A stretch of 64,000 nt of DNA from JABWAJ01 sp038323375 (GCA_038323375.1 JBBQGV010000003.1:60776-124775), one strand, 5' to 3'. Shown: positions 1-9,808, numbered from the stretch's first letter. Numbers and translations: made by a program. The notes: generated from the letters alone by a model not told the origin.

Positions 1-8
1 AATGATAT

Positions 9-377
9 TTGAGCAACTACTTCATCAACAGAATCCGCAGCTTCAGATACGCTTTCAATGGGCTTGCTGAACTCGTTGGGAATGAGCCTAATATGCGCAT
101 CCATTTAGTGGCAATGTGCGTGGTGCTTTTTGCCGGAGCATGGTTCGCCATTACCCCGGCAGAATGGGTCATGATTGTCCTGAGTATCGTCATCGTGATT
201 GGAGGAGAGGCCATGAACACCGCCATTGAACACTTGGCAGACGTTGTTTCCCCCGGATTTCACCCGTTAGTCAAAAAAGCGAAAGACGTTGCCGCAGCTG
301 CTGTTTTCCTGCTCGCACTCGGCGCTGCCTTGGTCGGCACGATAATTTTCCTGCCCAGAATAATCGCCTTGTTTTAA
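9..377 (+). CDS. dgkA: diacylglycerol/undecaprenol kinase family protein
   Basis: Small integral membrane kinase of the DgkA family. It phosphorylates diacylglycerol or undecaprenol in the inner membrane and so feeds lipid recycling or the lipid carrier pool. The family signature is clear: E26 and N28 in the first conserved block, then E67-x2-N70-T-A-x-E74. Three hydrophobic helices (about residues 32-48, 52-66 and 92-118) and a length of 122 residues match the family. An in-frame TGA at 3-5 limits the start, so translation probably begins at the TTG at 9. Some Gram-positive homologues use undecaprenol rather than diacylglycerol; the sequence alone does not decide which applies here. Confidence 0.9.
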   Translation: MSNYFINRIRSFRYAFNGLAELVGNEPNMRIHLVAMCVVLFAGAWFAITPAEWVMIVLSIVIVIGGEAMNTAIEHLADVVSPGFHPLVKKAKDVAAAAVFLLALGAALVGTIIFLPRIIALF

Positions 378-578
378 GCGTTTAGCTTCCTTATCTTGCG
401 CCAAACTACACACGCGCTTACTCCGTGAACCCGCCCCGGTTATAAAAAGGATTCCATTTCACACATCAATGAGAAAACTACCACGCTGTTCAGGTAACGC
501 CTGCAAGGTTTGCAGCAGTCTGCCTGACGGTCTTCTTAAATGGAGCTTTGCTATCTGTTTACATCAAATCTCATTGCC

Positions 579-2057
579 ATGCAACTACGCTGTTTATTTT
601 CATCCCTCTTCACCGCCTTTGTTTGTTTTGCGCTAAGCGCCCAGGAACAACTTGGCCTCCGCGTCCACAATTATGCGGGCATTAATGGCGCGCTGCTCAA
701 TCCGGCTGCGCCGGCGACATCCCCTTTTGCCTGGGACCTCAATCTGGCGGAAGGCGCATTTTTTTTCTCGAACAACTACGCATTCATCCGCGATACCCGG
801 GCATTGGATCTCTTAAAAGCGCGGGACAACGCCGAGTTTTTTTCGGCGCCCGATTTTGCGGATGATGCTGAATTGCCGGCAAACGGCTTTCTTGTTGATT
901 TTTACGACGACGGGCGCAAGCAGTCTGCCAACTTGTTGTCGAGCTTCACCGGGCCTTCTTTTTTCTTCCGTATCGGAGAAGCGCACACCCTGGGCCTGAT
1001 TACCCGCGCCCGTTTTATGGCAACTGGCAACGGCATATCCGACAACTTCAGCTATTTCATTTATGAAGACCGACCCTTTATGGAGGAGTTCGTCGTGGAG
1101 CCTTTCCGCATGGGCTTGATGGGCTGGTCGGAATTTGGTCTGAACTATACCTATGCTACAGAAACCGGATCCGGCAAGCTGGCTGTTGGTGCCACCCTTC
1201 GGTATTTGCAAGGTTACGAAGCCGCCTACCTGCGCAGCCGGGAAGGGTTCGACCTGACCAAATTACCCGGGCGCACCCTAAGTGGCACGCCGTTTGATTT
1301 TGCAGCAGGCTATTCTGATGGCCTGCTCAGGGGGGAAGATTACGAATTGGTGCGCAATGGCCGGGGCTTTGCTGCCGATCTTGGGGCGACCTACACCATT
1401 GGAGAAGAAGAAGGCACCTACGATTGGAAAATCGGGGTTGCTTTGCTCGATCTTGGCGGCATCCGCTTCAACGGCGCGCAACACCGCGTTCAAACCCTCG
1501 ATGTGCGCAGCGTAACGGCTGCTGATTATGACGACATCCAAAATCCGGAAGACCTTCAGGAAAAACTGCGCGTGTTCAGCTTCCAAACCCTGAGCGATTC
1601 TTCCGCTTCGTTGCAGGGCAATGCGTTCACCATGTCGCTGCCTACCGCATTCAGCCTGCAACTCGACCGGGCATTCAACGAAAAATTTGCGTTGAATGCG
1701 ACGTATGTTCAGGGCATTCCTTTCGGCGAGTCCGGGGTGCAACGCGGTGCCTTGCTAGCCCTGACCCCGCATTTTGGCAACCGCTGGTTTGGGGCAGCCC
1801 TCCCGGTTTCTCTTTACAACTGGCAACAACTGCGGTTGGGCGTGTCGCTGCGCCTTGCTTTTTTTACCATTGGTTCGGATAAAATTGGCAGTATCTTTAG
1901 CCGCCGCGATTTTTCGGGCACGGACTTCTATTTTGCCATAAAGGTGAACCCTTTTAAAATCCGCAGCAGCGAAAAAGGGCACAAAAAAGGATTCAGCCGT
2001 GGCAATGGTAAACGCATGAAGGCCGGCAATGCTAAAGTGCAGTGTTATGACTGGTAG
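579..2057 (+). CDS. DUF5723 family outer-membrane protein
   Basis: Secreted protein of 492 residues resembling the DUF5723 family of Bacteroidota. The N-terminus is a signal peptide ending at about ALSAQ, followed by the family-like opening in which a mature protein describes 'NYAGINGALLNPA'. The rest is rich in alternating hydrophobic/aromatic strands with glycine turns, as in an outer-membrane beta-barrel. The ATG at 579 is preferred over the one at 540 because it places the signal peptide directly at the N-terminus. The basic C-terminal tail (KGHKKGFSRGNGKR) is unusual for a barrel and overlaps the start of the next gene. The function is unknown; barrel topology is inferred from composition. 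Confidence 0.75.
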   Translation: MQLRCLFSSLFTAFVCFALSAQEQLGLRVHNYAGINGALLNPAAPATSPFAWDLNLAEGAFFFSNNYAFIRDTRALDLLKARDNAEFFSAPDFADDAELPANGFLVDFYDDGRKQSANLLSSFTGPSFFFRIGEAHTLGLITRARFMATGNGISDNFSYFIYEDRPFMEEFVVEPFRMGLMGWSEFGLNYTYATETGSGKLAVGATLRYLQGYEAAYLRSREGFDLTKLPGRTLSGTPFDFAAGYSDGLLRGEDYELVRNGRGFAADLGATYTIGEEEGTYDWKIGVALLDLGGIRFNGAQHRVQTLDVRSVTAADYDDIQNPEDLQEKLRVFSFQTLSDSSASLQGNAFTMSLPTAFSLQLDRAFNEKFALNATYVQGIPFGESGVQRGALLALTPHFGNRWFGAALPVSLYNWQQLRLGVSLRLAFFTIGSDKIGSIFSRRDFSGTDFYFAIKVNPFKIRSSEKGHKKGFSRGNGKRMKAGNAKVQCYDW

Positions 2058-2529
2058 TGTTTTGCGGTTTACCTGCAAATATTTTGAGGAGCTAACCCTC
2101 CATGAGCTTTATGAAATCATGGTATTGCGCCAGGTCGTGTTTGCTGTGGAGCAAGATTGCCCTTACTTAGACGCAGACGGCAAAGACCTGAAATGCTGGC
2201 ACCTGATGGGCCGCAATGAGGCGGGAAAACTCTTTGCTTATGCCCGGTTATTACCGGAAGGGGTTTCTTATCCCGGTTATGCTTCTATCGGGCGGGTGGT
2301 TTCCTCGCCTGAAGCCCGGGGCATGGGCGCAGGAAGGCAACTCATGCAGGCAGCTATGGCTCAAATGCCCTTGTTGTTTCCAAGCCTGCCCATCCGGATT
2401 GGCGCGCAGCAATACTTGATCAAATTTTATGAATCTTTTGGTTTTCAAATAGATGGCGAGATGTATTTGGAGGACGGGATTCCGCATGTGGAAATGGTGC
2501 GCGAGCATAACGCAGCTATCGGACTATAA
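2029..2529 (+). CDS. elaA: ElaA-type GNAT N-acetyltransferase
   Basis: Cytoplasmic acetyltransferase of the GNAT superfamily, closest by motif to ElaA. The ElaA-like block 'LRQVVFAVEQDCPYLDADGKDLKCWHL' (given in parts: VFAVEQDCPY, DADGKDL) is present, and the acetyl-CoA loop reads RVVSSPEARGMGAGRQLM. The substrate is unknown. It overlaps the upstream gene by 29 bases; an alternative ATG at 2047 gives a slightly shorter protein. The last eight or nine residues (about REHNAAIGL) do not look like family sequence. They are translated from a copy of the intergenic repeat at 2502-2544, which also supplies the stop codon. Confidence 0.85.
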   Translation: MLKCSVMTGSVLRFTCKYFEELTLHELYEIMVLRQVVFAVEQDCPYLDADGKDLKCWHLMGRNEAGKLFAYARLLPEGVSYPGYASIGRVVSSPEARGMGAGRQLMQAAMAQMPLLFPSLPIRIGAQQYLIKFYESFGFQIDGEMYLEDGIPHVEMVREHNAAIGL

Positions 2530-2544
2530 AGACAGACACTAATT
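2502..2544 (+). repeat. right-end fragment of the AATTAGTGTCTGTC repeat family
   Basis: A 43-bp right-end piece of the repeat family: CGAGCATAACGCAGCTATC followed by GGACTATAAAGACAGACAC and TAATT. It lies at the junction of two convergent genes. It encodes the last codons and TAA stop of the acetyltransferase, and on the other strand the TAG stop of the WG-repeat gene (2539-2541). Confidence 0.85.
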
Positions 2545-5500
2545 ATTCAACCCCCAAACCCAGTTACCTTCGCTGTCGCAATACCCAATTTTATCGCCCT
2601 GCTCTACCCGGAAGAGACCCTCGCCAGCATAGCTAATGAATTCATAATCAGGTTCGGCGATAACCTCGCCTTTAAGGTTGCTGAGGCCGTTGAAACCTTC
2701 GATGCGCACTTTGGCGAAACCGTTTTCAAAACTTTCGATGCGGTCATATTTGGGCGGAATCACTTCGATGCCTTTTTGGTTGATGATGCCCCATTTGCCG
2801 TTGATCTGCACCACCGCTACGCCGTGTTTAAATCCGGTGGCCCGCTCGTAGTAGCCGTCGTAGAGGTTGGCTTCTTCCGTGATGTAATAGAACTGGTAGC
2901 TGCTTTCATCGCGCACAAGGCCGCGGCCTTCGGCAAACAGGAGGAGGCGGTCAATGCTGGGCTCAATGATCACCTGGCCGTTGCGGTCAATGACGCCGGC
3001 TTTTCGCATGCCTTTGTACACCACCGCCTTGCCGTCTTTAAAATCGAGGCAGCGCGAATATTCCAGCGGAATAATTTCTTTACCGGAAGGGTCAATATAG
3101 CCGCAAAGTCCGTTTTTCTGTACCACGGCCCGGCCTTCCGAAAAACCGGAGACTTTAGGATAGACACAAGGGATGACCAGCTTACCGGTCGTATCTATAA
3201 ACCCGAATAGGTCTTTATTCTGCACCACCGCCAATCCTTCCTGGAAGTCCGCAATTTGGTTGAAGTCAAGCGAAGCAACCGTATTGCCACTCAGATTAAT
3301 GAGCCCGTAGCGAATAAACTCATTGCCAAAAGCCACAACGGCGAGGCCATGCTTGTCGAAGTTCCGGATTTCGTTGTATTTGGGGCGAAGCAAGAATTTG
3401 CCACTTTGGTCAATCAACCCCCATTTTCCGGCGCTGACCACCCGGGCTACGCCTTTATAAAAGTCGAAAGCCCGGTCAAATTTGGGATCAATCACGATTT
3501 CATCTTTTTTGTTGATAAAACCGGCCCCGCTTTCGGTGTGTATCCAGGCTAAATTGGCGTTGAAGTTGCCTGCCCGGTTGTATTTAAACTGAATTTCGAT
3601 GTTGCCCAATTTATCAATAAAGCCCCAGTGCCGGCCTAATTTGGCAGCAGCCAAGCCTTCTTTGAAGTCGCCAACTTCCCGAAAGCGGCAAGGGATGACT
3701 TCCAGTCCGTCGGAGTTGACAAAGCCCCACATGCCGTTGCGTTTCACCGCGAGCCGGCCTTCCGAAAACGAACCAATTTCTTCATAGATGGCGCTGACGG
3801 CCAATTGCCCCAGGGTGTCAATCAGTCCGTATTTCGGTGCCTGTTTGTACAAGCGCACGATGCGGTTGTTTGTGTTTTCTAAGAAAGCGATGCCGTCGTA
3901 TTGGCCGGGGATCAGCCAGTCTCCTTTTTTGTTGATCATGCCCCACTTGCTGTCCACGTTTTGCACAATGCTGACGCCATTGATAAAATCTTTTGCAAAA
4001 GCGAATTGTGGGCGAATTGTGGCAATTCCGCTGGTGTCTACATAACCCCATTCGCAGCCTTCGCAGACCAAATGCGCATTGTTTTGAAAAATCTGATCGT
4101 AGTTGGTATAGTCGGTCATGTAATTGGGCGACAACATCCCGTTGAGGTGGTGGGATAGTTTTCCAAGGCTGTTTTGTATCTTCAGACTGCCGGAAAGCCT
4201 TCCCTGCATGCTAATTACGGCCAGTCCTTCGCGGAAAGGCCCGACATAGGCACAATCCCTTTTCACAATCTGGCCGATCCGATTCACCAAACCGTATTTT
4301 CCGGTATCGAAAATGCAGCGGGCCAAGGGGTTCCCGTTGCGAAAATCTTCAAACTGCACATCCCAGAAGGCGACTTCGGTGACTAAAAGCCCGACCTCAT
4401 TGTTGACTAAGCCATAAATGGATTCGAAGCGGTAGGTCGTGCGCTCAAATTCGTAGCGACCAGGTTTTTCAATGCCAACCAAGCTGAAATTCAGGTCTTT
4501 TTCCACCTGTACACTGTGAAATTTTGGCTCAATTTGAACTCCTCCGTCATCTAAGCGACGCAATCCCCAGCGATCAGCAATAGGCGAATAAAACCATTCA
4601 AACTTGTCTATCAGGTAAGGATTTTCATCTTCAGTAGTCGTATACCGGCCAATTCGCCCGTCTTTTTTTCCTGTAACCCTGACCTGGAAATGTTTTTCAA
4701 ACGTGCTGCCGTCGGAGAGTTTGCCATGTTCGTCAAATTGGAGCAAAGTCAGGGATTCCGAACCGTTTGCTTTTTTGAGATAGGCCCTGACCCGGCTTTC
4801 TTCCAATTCAATGCGTTGGTATTGAGGTGCCACAATAGCCACGCCGGCTGCGTTCACAACGCCAAATAGCCCATTTTTTTTGGTGGTACAAATATTGCCT
4901 TTCAGAGGCGCAATGTAGTCGTATTCGAAGGGCAGCAGCACACTGTCGCGCACTTGCACCAAGCCCCATTTGTTCTTAAAGCTGGCTCGGAAAATATTGT
5001 CTTCATGTGCCTGAATTTCATCGTATTGTGGTTGCAAAACCAAGTTTCCGCACCAGTCAATAAGCCCCAGCTGGCGGTCTTTTTTTACCAACAGATAGCG
5101 TTTTGAAAACGCGTAATAATCTTCATAAGTCCCCTGGGAAATGATGTCCCCAAAAGCAATCGAGTAGATAAAGAATTTGTTATTGGCGACTAATTTGATG
5201 TAGTGGTCGGATAACTTTTTAAACGTTTCGTACTTCGCCGGAATGACCGTTTGGCGGTTGATATTGACTGCGCCCCAGTTGGGGCCGCTTCGGAAAAAGA
5301 AAAGCGAGTCGTTAAAGATTTTGATTTCGTTGGCAACCGGCGCTAAAATTTCACCGCCAGCCGATGTCAAAAGACCAGAGGATTCGCCTTTTCGGGTGAT
5401 GAAATATTTTTCGCCATAAGGCTGAATATCGTCGTAGACCGGCTCTGAAATTAGGATGCCATCGCGCCGGACGAGTCCCCATTTTCGATTTTTTTCGAAG

Positions 5501-5892
5501 GCAATATAACCGCCCGGCCATACCTGAAGTCGTTGGTAGCCTTTTTTTAAGACTACTTTTCCGGCTAAATTCACGACCATCCATTCTCCGAGATCCATCA
5601 CAGCGATGAGCGTTGAATCCAACACTTTGAGGTCATCAAATCTGGGCGGTACGATTTCATGGCCACTTTGGTTCAATAAACCAACGCGGCCTGCCCGTTG
5701 CATCACGGCGTAACCGAAGTGTTTAAAATCGCCAATGGCGTCATAAACCGGCTTCACGGCTAACTGGCCGGAAGCGTTGATCATCCCCCATTTTTTCTCC
5801 ACTTTAACCGGGAAAAAGGGCTGCGCCAATAAGGTAAACGGCGTTAAAAACAAAAGAAAAATGAGGCACGTTTGGCGCTTCATGCTCATCAT
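2539..5892 (-). CDS. WG-repeat protein, exported
   Basis: Large exported protein (1117 residues) built almost wholly of WG repeats. A signal peptide of about 23 residues ends in LLAQ. About 26 copies of a roughly 45-residue unit follow, each with a core like 'kWGlIn..G' or 'yGLvd..G', then 'vi.p.Yd.i..F.eG.a.v'. Clear copies include KKWGMINASG, SKWGMINKKG, RHWGFIDKLG, GKWGLIDQSG and GKWGIINQKG. WG (KWG) repeats are thought to act in binding, but no enzymatic activity is established for them and I assign none. A non-repeat stretch around residues 380-480 breaks the array. The stop codon TAG lies inside the repeat fragment at 2502-2544. The ATG at 5883 is an alternative start. Confidence 0.9.
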   Translation of the reverse strand: MMSMKRQTCLIFLLFLTPFTLLAQPFFPVKVEKKWGMINASGQLAVKPVYDAIGDFKHFGYAVMQRAGRVGLLNQSGHEIVPPRFDDLKVLDSTLIAVMDLGEWMVVNLAGKVVLKKGYQRLQVWPGGYIAFEKNRKWGLVRRDGILISEPVYDDIQPYGEKYFITRKGESSGLLTSAGGEILAPVANEIKIFNDSLFFFRSGPNWGAVNINRQTVIPAKYETFKKLSDHYIKLVANNKFFIYSIAFGDIISQGTYEDYYAFSKRYLLVKKDRQLGLIDWCGNLVLQPQYDEIQAHEDNIFRASFKNKWGLVQVRDSVLLPFEYDYIAPLKGNICTTKKNGLFGVVNAAGVAIVAPQYQRIELEESRVRAYLKKANGSESLTLLQFDEHGKLSDGSTFEKHFQVRVTGKKDGRIGRYTTTEDENPYLIDKFEWFYSPIADRWGLRRLDDGGVQIEPKFHSVQVEKDLNFSLVGIEKPGRYEFERTTYRFESIYGLVNNEVGLLVTEVAFWDVQFEDFRNGNPLARCIFDTGKYGLVNRIGQIVKRDCAYVGPFREGLAVISMQGRLSGSLKIQNSLGKLSHHLNGMLSPNYMTDYTNYDQIFQNNAHLVCEGCEWGYVDTSGIATIRPQFAFAKDFINGVSIVQNVDSKWGMINKKGDWLIPGQYDGIAFLENTNNRIVRLYKQAPKYGLIDTLGQLAVSAIYEEIGSFSEGRLAVKRNGMWGFVNSDGLEVIPCRFREVGDFKEGLAAAKLGRHWGFIDKLGNIEIQFKYNRAGNFNANLAWIHTESGAGFINKKDEIVIDPKFDRAFDFYKGVARVVSAGKWGLIDQSGKFLLRPKYNEIRNFDKHGLAVVAFGNEFIRYGLINLSGNTVASLDFNQIADFQEGLAVVQNKDLFGFIDTTGKLVIPCVYPKVSGFSEGRAVVQKNGLCGYIDPSGKEIIPLEYSRCLDFKDGKAVVYKGMRKAGVIDRNGQVIIEPSIDRLLLFAEGRGLVRDESSYQFYYITEEANLYDGYYERATGFKHGVAVVQINGKWGIINQKGIEVIPPKYDRIESFENGFAKVRIEGFNGLSNLKGEVIAEPDYEFISYAGEGLFRVEQGDKIGYCDSEGNWVWGLNN

Positions 5893-6445
5893 TGGAATAA
5901 GATTTTATTGATCTGGTGATCAGAAATTCAGGAGATCGTTTTTTTTAAACGAAAATTTAATGAGGCAAAGTACATTGTAAACTATGTTAATAATAGTGTA
6001 CTCACTGCTCAAAGTAACATGTGAAGTTAGTACATTTCTCCTTTGCTCCAGATATTTAACATTTCTTCAAGGGAGGGTAAAATAGCGTTGCCCGCCGAAA
6101 ACCCGCCGCTTGCCAGAGGTATTCAACCGGAAAGCCGTAAAAGGTGTTCTCGATTTTTTTACGTGCCGACTTTTTGCCAGATACAGCATTGTTTGTAACT
6201 ACAATAAAAAAAAACAGAATGAGGGCACTATCAAAAAAAAGTGTACTTTTGCGTAACCGCTTGGTAATTAAAAAATTACAATTGCTTGACAGCGTTATAA
6301 GCCATTAAAAATCAGGTATTTTTGAGCATTTGGCCAATAAAACCTGCTGCAAAAGACCGAGTGTTAAGCGATTGTATTGAAAAAGCGGACTGACGCAATT
6401 ATCTTTTGAACCCTGTATTGGGATAACTACTAATTCTACTTATCC
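5893..6445. other. 553-bp AT-rich divergent intergenic region
   Basis: Non-coding region between the divergent WG-repeat gene and the KAS III cluster. It is AT-rich with several A-tracts. Besides the promoter at 6377-6407 there are two isolated matches to the Bacteroidota -7 element TAnnTTTG on the + strand (6244-6251 and 6317-6324), without a well-spaced TTTG upstream. No credible ORF was seen. Confidence 0.6.
6377..6407 (+). promoter_or_regulatory. candidate promoter of the KAS III cluster
   Basis: TTG (6377-6379), a 20-base spacer and TATCTTTT (6400-6407, one base off TAnnTTTG). This is the Bacteroidota sigma-ABfr-like arrangement and gives a leader of about 30 nt before the ATG at 6446. 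Confidence 0.4.
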
Positions 6446-8458
6446 ATGAAACGTAACACTGGTAACACCGTTATCGAAAGCTTGGGTGCCTATCTTCCGC
6501 CCAAAGCAGTTTCCACACGCGACGTTGTGGCGGGATGTGTCAACGAAGTGCGTTTTCCAATTGAACGCATCACAGGAATCAAGGAACGCCGGATGGCCGG
6601 AGAAACGGAATTCGCTATTGATCTGGCGATCAACGCCATAGAAGATTGTTTCAAATACTCAAAATACACCCCACAGGATATTGACCTGGTGATTTGTTGT
6701 AATATCTCGCATTACGACCAGCTTGAACGCTATTCTTTTGAACCCAGCGGTGCCATTCGCCTCCACGAGCGTTTCGGGTTTGACGCAGCCACCGTTTACG
6801 ACATTTCGAATGCCTGCGCCGGGGTTTTCACTGGCATTGATATTGCTGACGCTTTCCTGAAGGCGGGCAGCGCCAAACGGGTGTTGGTCGTTAGTGGCGA
6901 ATACATTACCCACCTGACAAAAACGGCTCAGAAAGAAATCCACGAATTGTACGACCTGAGGTTAGCTTGCCTGACGCTGGGCGATTCGGGGGTTGCGCTG
7001 ATTCTGGAGCGTTCTGACCGAACGGACATCGGATTCCAGCAATTGGAAATGCTGACGCTGGGAAATTACAGTCCGTTTTGCATTGCAAAAGCAACCGAAT
7101 ATCCACACGGCGGTGCCATCATGCTGACACAATCTGCCGAGTTGTCGGGGGTTGCGGTTAAAGAGGGCGCAAAACACGTTTGCAAAATGGTTTGGGCAGT
7201 AGGCGAAGATGCTATTGACACTATGATTACCCACCAGACCTCTAAAATTGCCATTCAATCCGGTATTGCCGAGGTAAACCGGATTCTGAACTCCGAAAAA
7301 TTCAACGCAGGAAATACCATCAATAACCTTGAGAAAAGAGGGAATACCTCTACGACCTCTCATTTTGTGGCAGTTATGGATAATATCCAAAGCGGGCGCA
7401 TCAAATCGGGCGAAAACATCCTTTTCAGCGTCAATGCTTCCGGCGTTACGCTGGGAACTGCGGTCTATAATTTTGACGACTTGCCGGATCGGATCCGGAA
7501 TTTCCAGTCAACCAATACACGGGCAGAAAAAATTGCCCCACAATTGGTTGAACACCCGGGCGGAACGGTCACCCCAACAGTTGCCATTGGCAGCATCGGC
7601 CTCGTTCCCGACGGTATGGGCATCAAAAAAAGTACATTCGACATGGCCAATTACGCTGCAAAACAGTGTCTTGATCAGTTGGCCATCACCGGAGACGACC
7701 TCGATTTGATGATTTACTCCGGCGTATATCGCGATGAATTTTTATGCGAACCCGCAGTTGCGGCCATGCTTGCAGGCGACCAGAACATGCGCCCCGACGT
7801 TTACCGCGAAAGCGGCAATTCTTTTGCGTTTGATGTACTGAACGGCTCTTTGGGATTTTTCAATGCGATCCAGACGGGCATCAACATGATCAACGGTGGA
7901 AAAGCAGCCAACGCGCTGATCTTAGCTTCAGAAATTGAAAACAATCGCATTCCATTTCCCGACAACCTGATGGGGATTGAAGAAACCGGCTCCGGCATGT
8001 TTCTCAAAAAATCAGAAGACGGTTCCGGCTTTGGCGATATTGTGTTCAAAAAATTTACGAAGTACTCGAACAGCTTGATCGTGGAAAACTATTGGGTAGG
8101 CGCCAACCCATTCCTTGATGTTCAGCGCGATGAACAGATGGATGATTTTTATGTTGAGTGCATTGTGGATGCGGTAGCGGAATTGATGATGAAGGCTCGG
8201 CTTGATTTGGAGAAGATTGCTAAAATTTTTCCGCCGCAAATTTCGCCATCTTTTATTCAAAAATTGTCAAAGGCGCTAAATTTTCCGGCTCAAAAAGTGG
8301 CGGATGTCACAGCGGGGAAAAAGGATTTGTATACCTCGTCCATTCCCTATGCGATGCATCAGGCCATCAGCGGCAAAGAAGTTCAGAAAGGTGATATTGG
8401 CCTGATTATCAGTGTGGGTTCGGGTATTCAGGTAGGTTGCGCTTTCTATTACTTCTAA
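6446..8458 (+). CDS. two-domain beta-ketoacyl synthase III-like protein with inactive C-terminal domain
   Basis: Thiolase-fold condensing enzyme made of two KAS III (FabH/OleA-type) halves in one 670-residue chain; single-domain members are about 330. The N-terminal half keeps the full catalytic triad: Cys124 in SNACAGV, His263 in THQ, Asn300 in GNTSTTSH, plus the glycine-rich C-terminal motif ASGVTLG. The C-terminal half (about 375-670) aligns in layout but has Ser468 (NGSLG) where Cys is expected, Pro597 for His and Tyr629 for Asn. It is therefore predicted non-catalytic, perhaps acting as an intramolecular dimer partner. The reaction is likely a Claisen condensation of acyl thioesters; the substrate is unknown. 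It is the first gene of a six-gene same-strand cluster, 21 bp before the hydroxylase. Confidence 0.85.
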   Translation: MKRNTGNTVIESLGAYLPPKAVSTRDVVAGCVNEVRFPIERITGIKERRMAGETEFAIDLAINAIEDCFKYSKYTPQDIDLVICCNISHYDQLERYSFEPSGAIRLHERFGFDAATVYDISNACAGVFTGIDIADAFLKAGSAKRVLVVSGEYITHLTKTAQKEIHELYDLRLACLTLGDSGVALILERSDRTDIGFQQLEMLTLGNYSPFCIAKATEYPHGGAIMLTQSAELSGVAVKEGAKHVCKMVWAVGEDAIDTMITHQTSKIAIQSGIAEVNRILNSEKFNAGNTINNLEKRGNTSTTSHFVAVMDNIQSGRIKSGENILFSVNASGVTLGTAVYNFDDLPDRIRNFQSTNTRAEKIAPQLVEHPGGTVTPTVAIGSIGLVPDGMGIKKSTFDMANYAAKQCLDQLAITGDDLDLMIYSGVYRDEFLCEPAVAAMLAGDQNMRPDVYRESGNSFAFDVLNGSLGFFNAIQTGINMINGGKAANALILASEIENNRIPFPDNLMGIEETGSGMFLKKSEDGSGFGDIVFKKFTKYSNSLIVENYWVGANPFLDVQRDEQMDDFYVECIVDAVAELMMKARLDLEKIAKIFPPQISPSFIQKLSKALNFPAQKVADVTAGKKDLYTSSIPYAMHQAISGKEVQKGDIGLIISVGSGIQVGCAFYYF

Positions 8459-8479
8459 TTAATAAGAAATAAAAGAACT

Positions 8480-9808
8480 ATGCTTAATTTCCTTGGGCTG
8501 CTTGCCCCGATTTTTTTCGTCGTTGTCCTCCTCGAATGGTATCTTGGAAGACGTAAGGGTAAAGAAGTTTTTCAGTTCAGCGATGCCGTAGCCAATATGT
8601 GTGCGGGAATGGCGGAGCGCATGTTCGATTTCTTTTGGGCGATCATCATGCTTTTTGCCTTCAAATGGATTTACGATAATTTTGCCATTTTCAATATCCC
8701 CCGAACGGTCTGGACTTGGATTCTTTGCTTGCTGGCTTACGATTTCCTGTACTATTGGTACCATCGGCTCGGGCATGAAGCCAATTTTCTATGGGCAATA
8801 CATATCGTACACCACCAGAGTGAAGAGTACAATTACACGGTTGCTTCCAGGCAGTCCGGGTTTCAGGCCATCGCGAAAACTTTCTTTATCGCGCCCCTGC
8901 CATTAATTGGCTTTGCGCCCGAATTTGCCTGGACGGTGTTTATTGCTGCGGGAGTACACCAGTTCTTTTTACACACCCGGTTGATTGGCCGGCTTGGTTT
9001 TCTGGAATACATCTTTGTAACGCCGTCGCTGCACCGCGTACACCATGGTCGCAATGAGGAATACTTAGATAAAAATTATGGTGGCGTCTTCATCTTTTGG
9101 GACATGCTCTACGGAACGTACGAAAGGGAGGAAGCGGAAGTTCGCTATGGCATCACTTCAGGATTCAACAGCCGGAACGTGTACTGGTCTTATTTTCACT
9201 ACTGGGTAGACCTGTTCAAACAAGCGCGTGTGATCCCGAAATGGAAAGATAAAATTGCCTTGTTCCTGCAACATCCCGGCTGGTTGCCTGAAGACGTGAA
9301 ACCCAAAGAAGCGCCTAAGCCCAAGCCGCTGGATCGCCCGAAATACGAGCCAAAAGCACCGGCACAACTAACGGTTTATATCCTACTTCAAGTTTTTATC
9401 TGCCTGGTATTGCTTGCCGGCATGATGATTCAGAAAGGCGATGTTAAAAATGGTTATTCTTCTCTTGAAGCTTTTTATATGGAATATATGACGCCGTGGG
9501 AGGTAGCTGCTTATGCGGCATTGATCACGATGGCGACGTTGACGATCCCTGTGCTGGTGGAAAAGCGAAAGTGGGTCTACTACGCCGAACAGCTTCGTTT
9601 GGTTCTGATGGCGATCGGCGTTCCGTTTATTTTGCTTGAGCTATCGGTTGGAAATCCTTGGGGCAGTCTGATTGCAGGTGGGTTTTTCGCTTGCAGCGCC
9701 TGGTTGTTCCGGATGAGGCGTTTCTTTTCCAACGACCTCAGTGAATTGAACAAGCCTGATAAAGAAAAGCAGGACGGCGACGGTGTTAAACAACTTGCGC
9801 TATCTTAA
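8480..9808 (+). CDS. sterol desaturase/fatty acid hydroxylase superfamily membrane protein
   Basis: Di-iron membrane oxygenase of the fatty acid hydroxylase superfamily, expected to hydroxylate or desaturate a lipid chain. The histidine clusters are HRLGH (95-99), HIVHH (108-112), an intermediate H160/H165 pair and HRVHH (185-189). The catalytic part ends near residue 250. A proline/lysine-rich linker (about 280-310) leads to a C-terminal region with four or so more membrane segments, so the 442-residue protein is longer than a minimal hydroxylase domain. Position between a condensing enzyme and a desaturase suggests it acts on the same acyl product. The substrate is not deducible from sequence. 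Confidence 0.85.
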   Translation: MLNFLGLLAPIFFVVVLLEWYLGRRKGKEVFQFSDAVANMCAGMAERMFDFFWAIIMLFAFKWIYDNFAIFNIPRTVWTWILCLLAYDFLYYWYHRLGHEANFLWAIHIVHHQSEEYNYTVASRQSGFQAIAKTFFIAPLPLIGFAPEFAWTVFIAAGVHQFFLHTRLIGRLGFLEYIFVTPSLHRVHHGRNEEYLDKNYGGVFIFWDMLYGTYEREEAEVRYGITSGFNSRNVYWSYFHYWVDLFKQARVIPKWKDKIALFLQHPGWLPEDVKPKEAPKPKPLDRPKYEPKAPAQLTVYILLQVFICLVLLAGMMIQKGDVKNGYSSLEAFYMEYMTPWEVAAYAALITMATLTIPVLVEKRKWVYYAEQLRLVLMAIGVPFILLELSVGNPWGSLIAGGFFACSAWLFRMRRFFSNDLSELNKPDKEKQDGDGVKQLALS

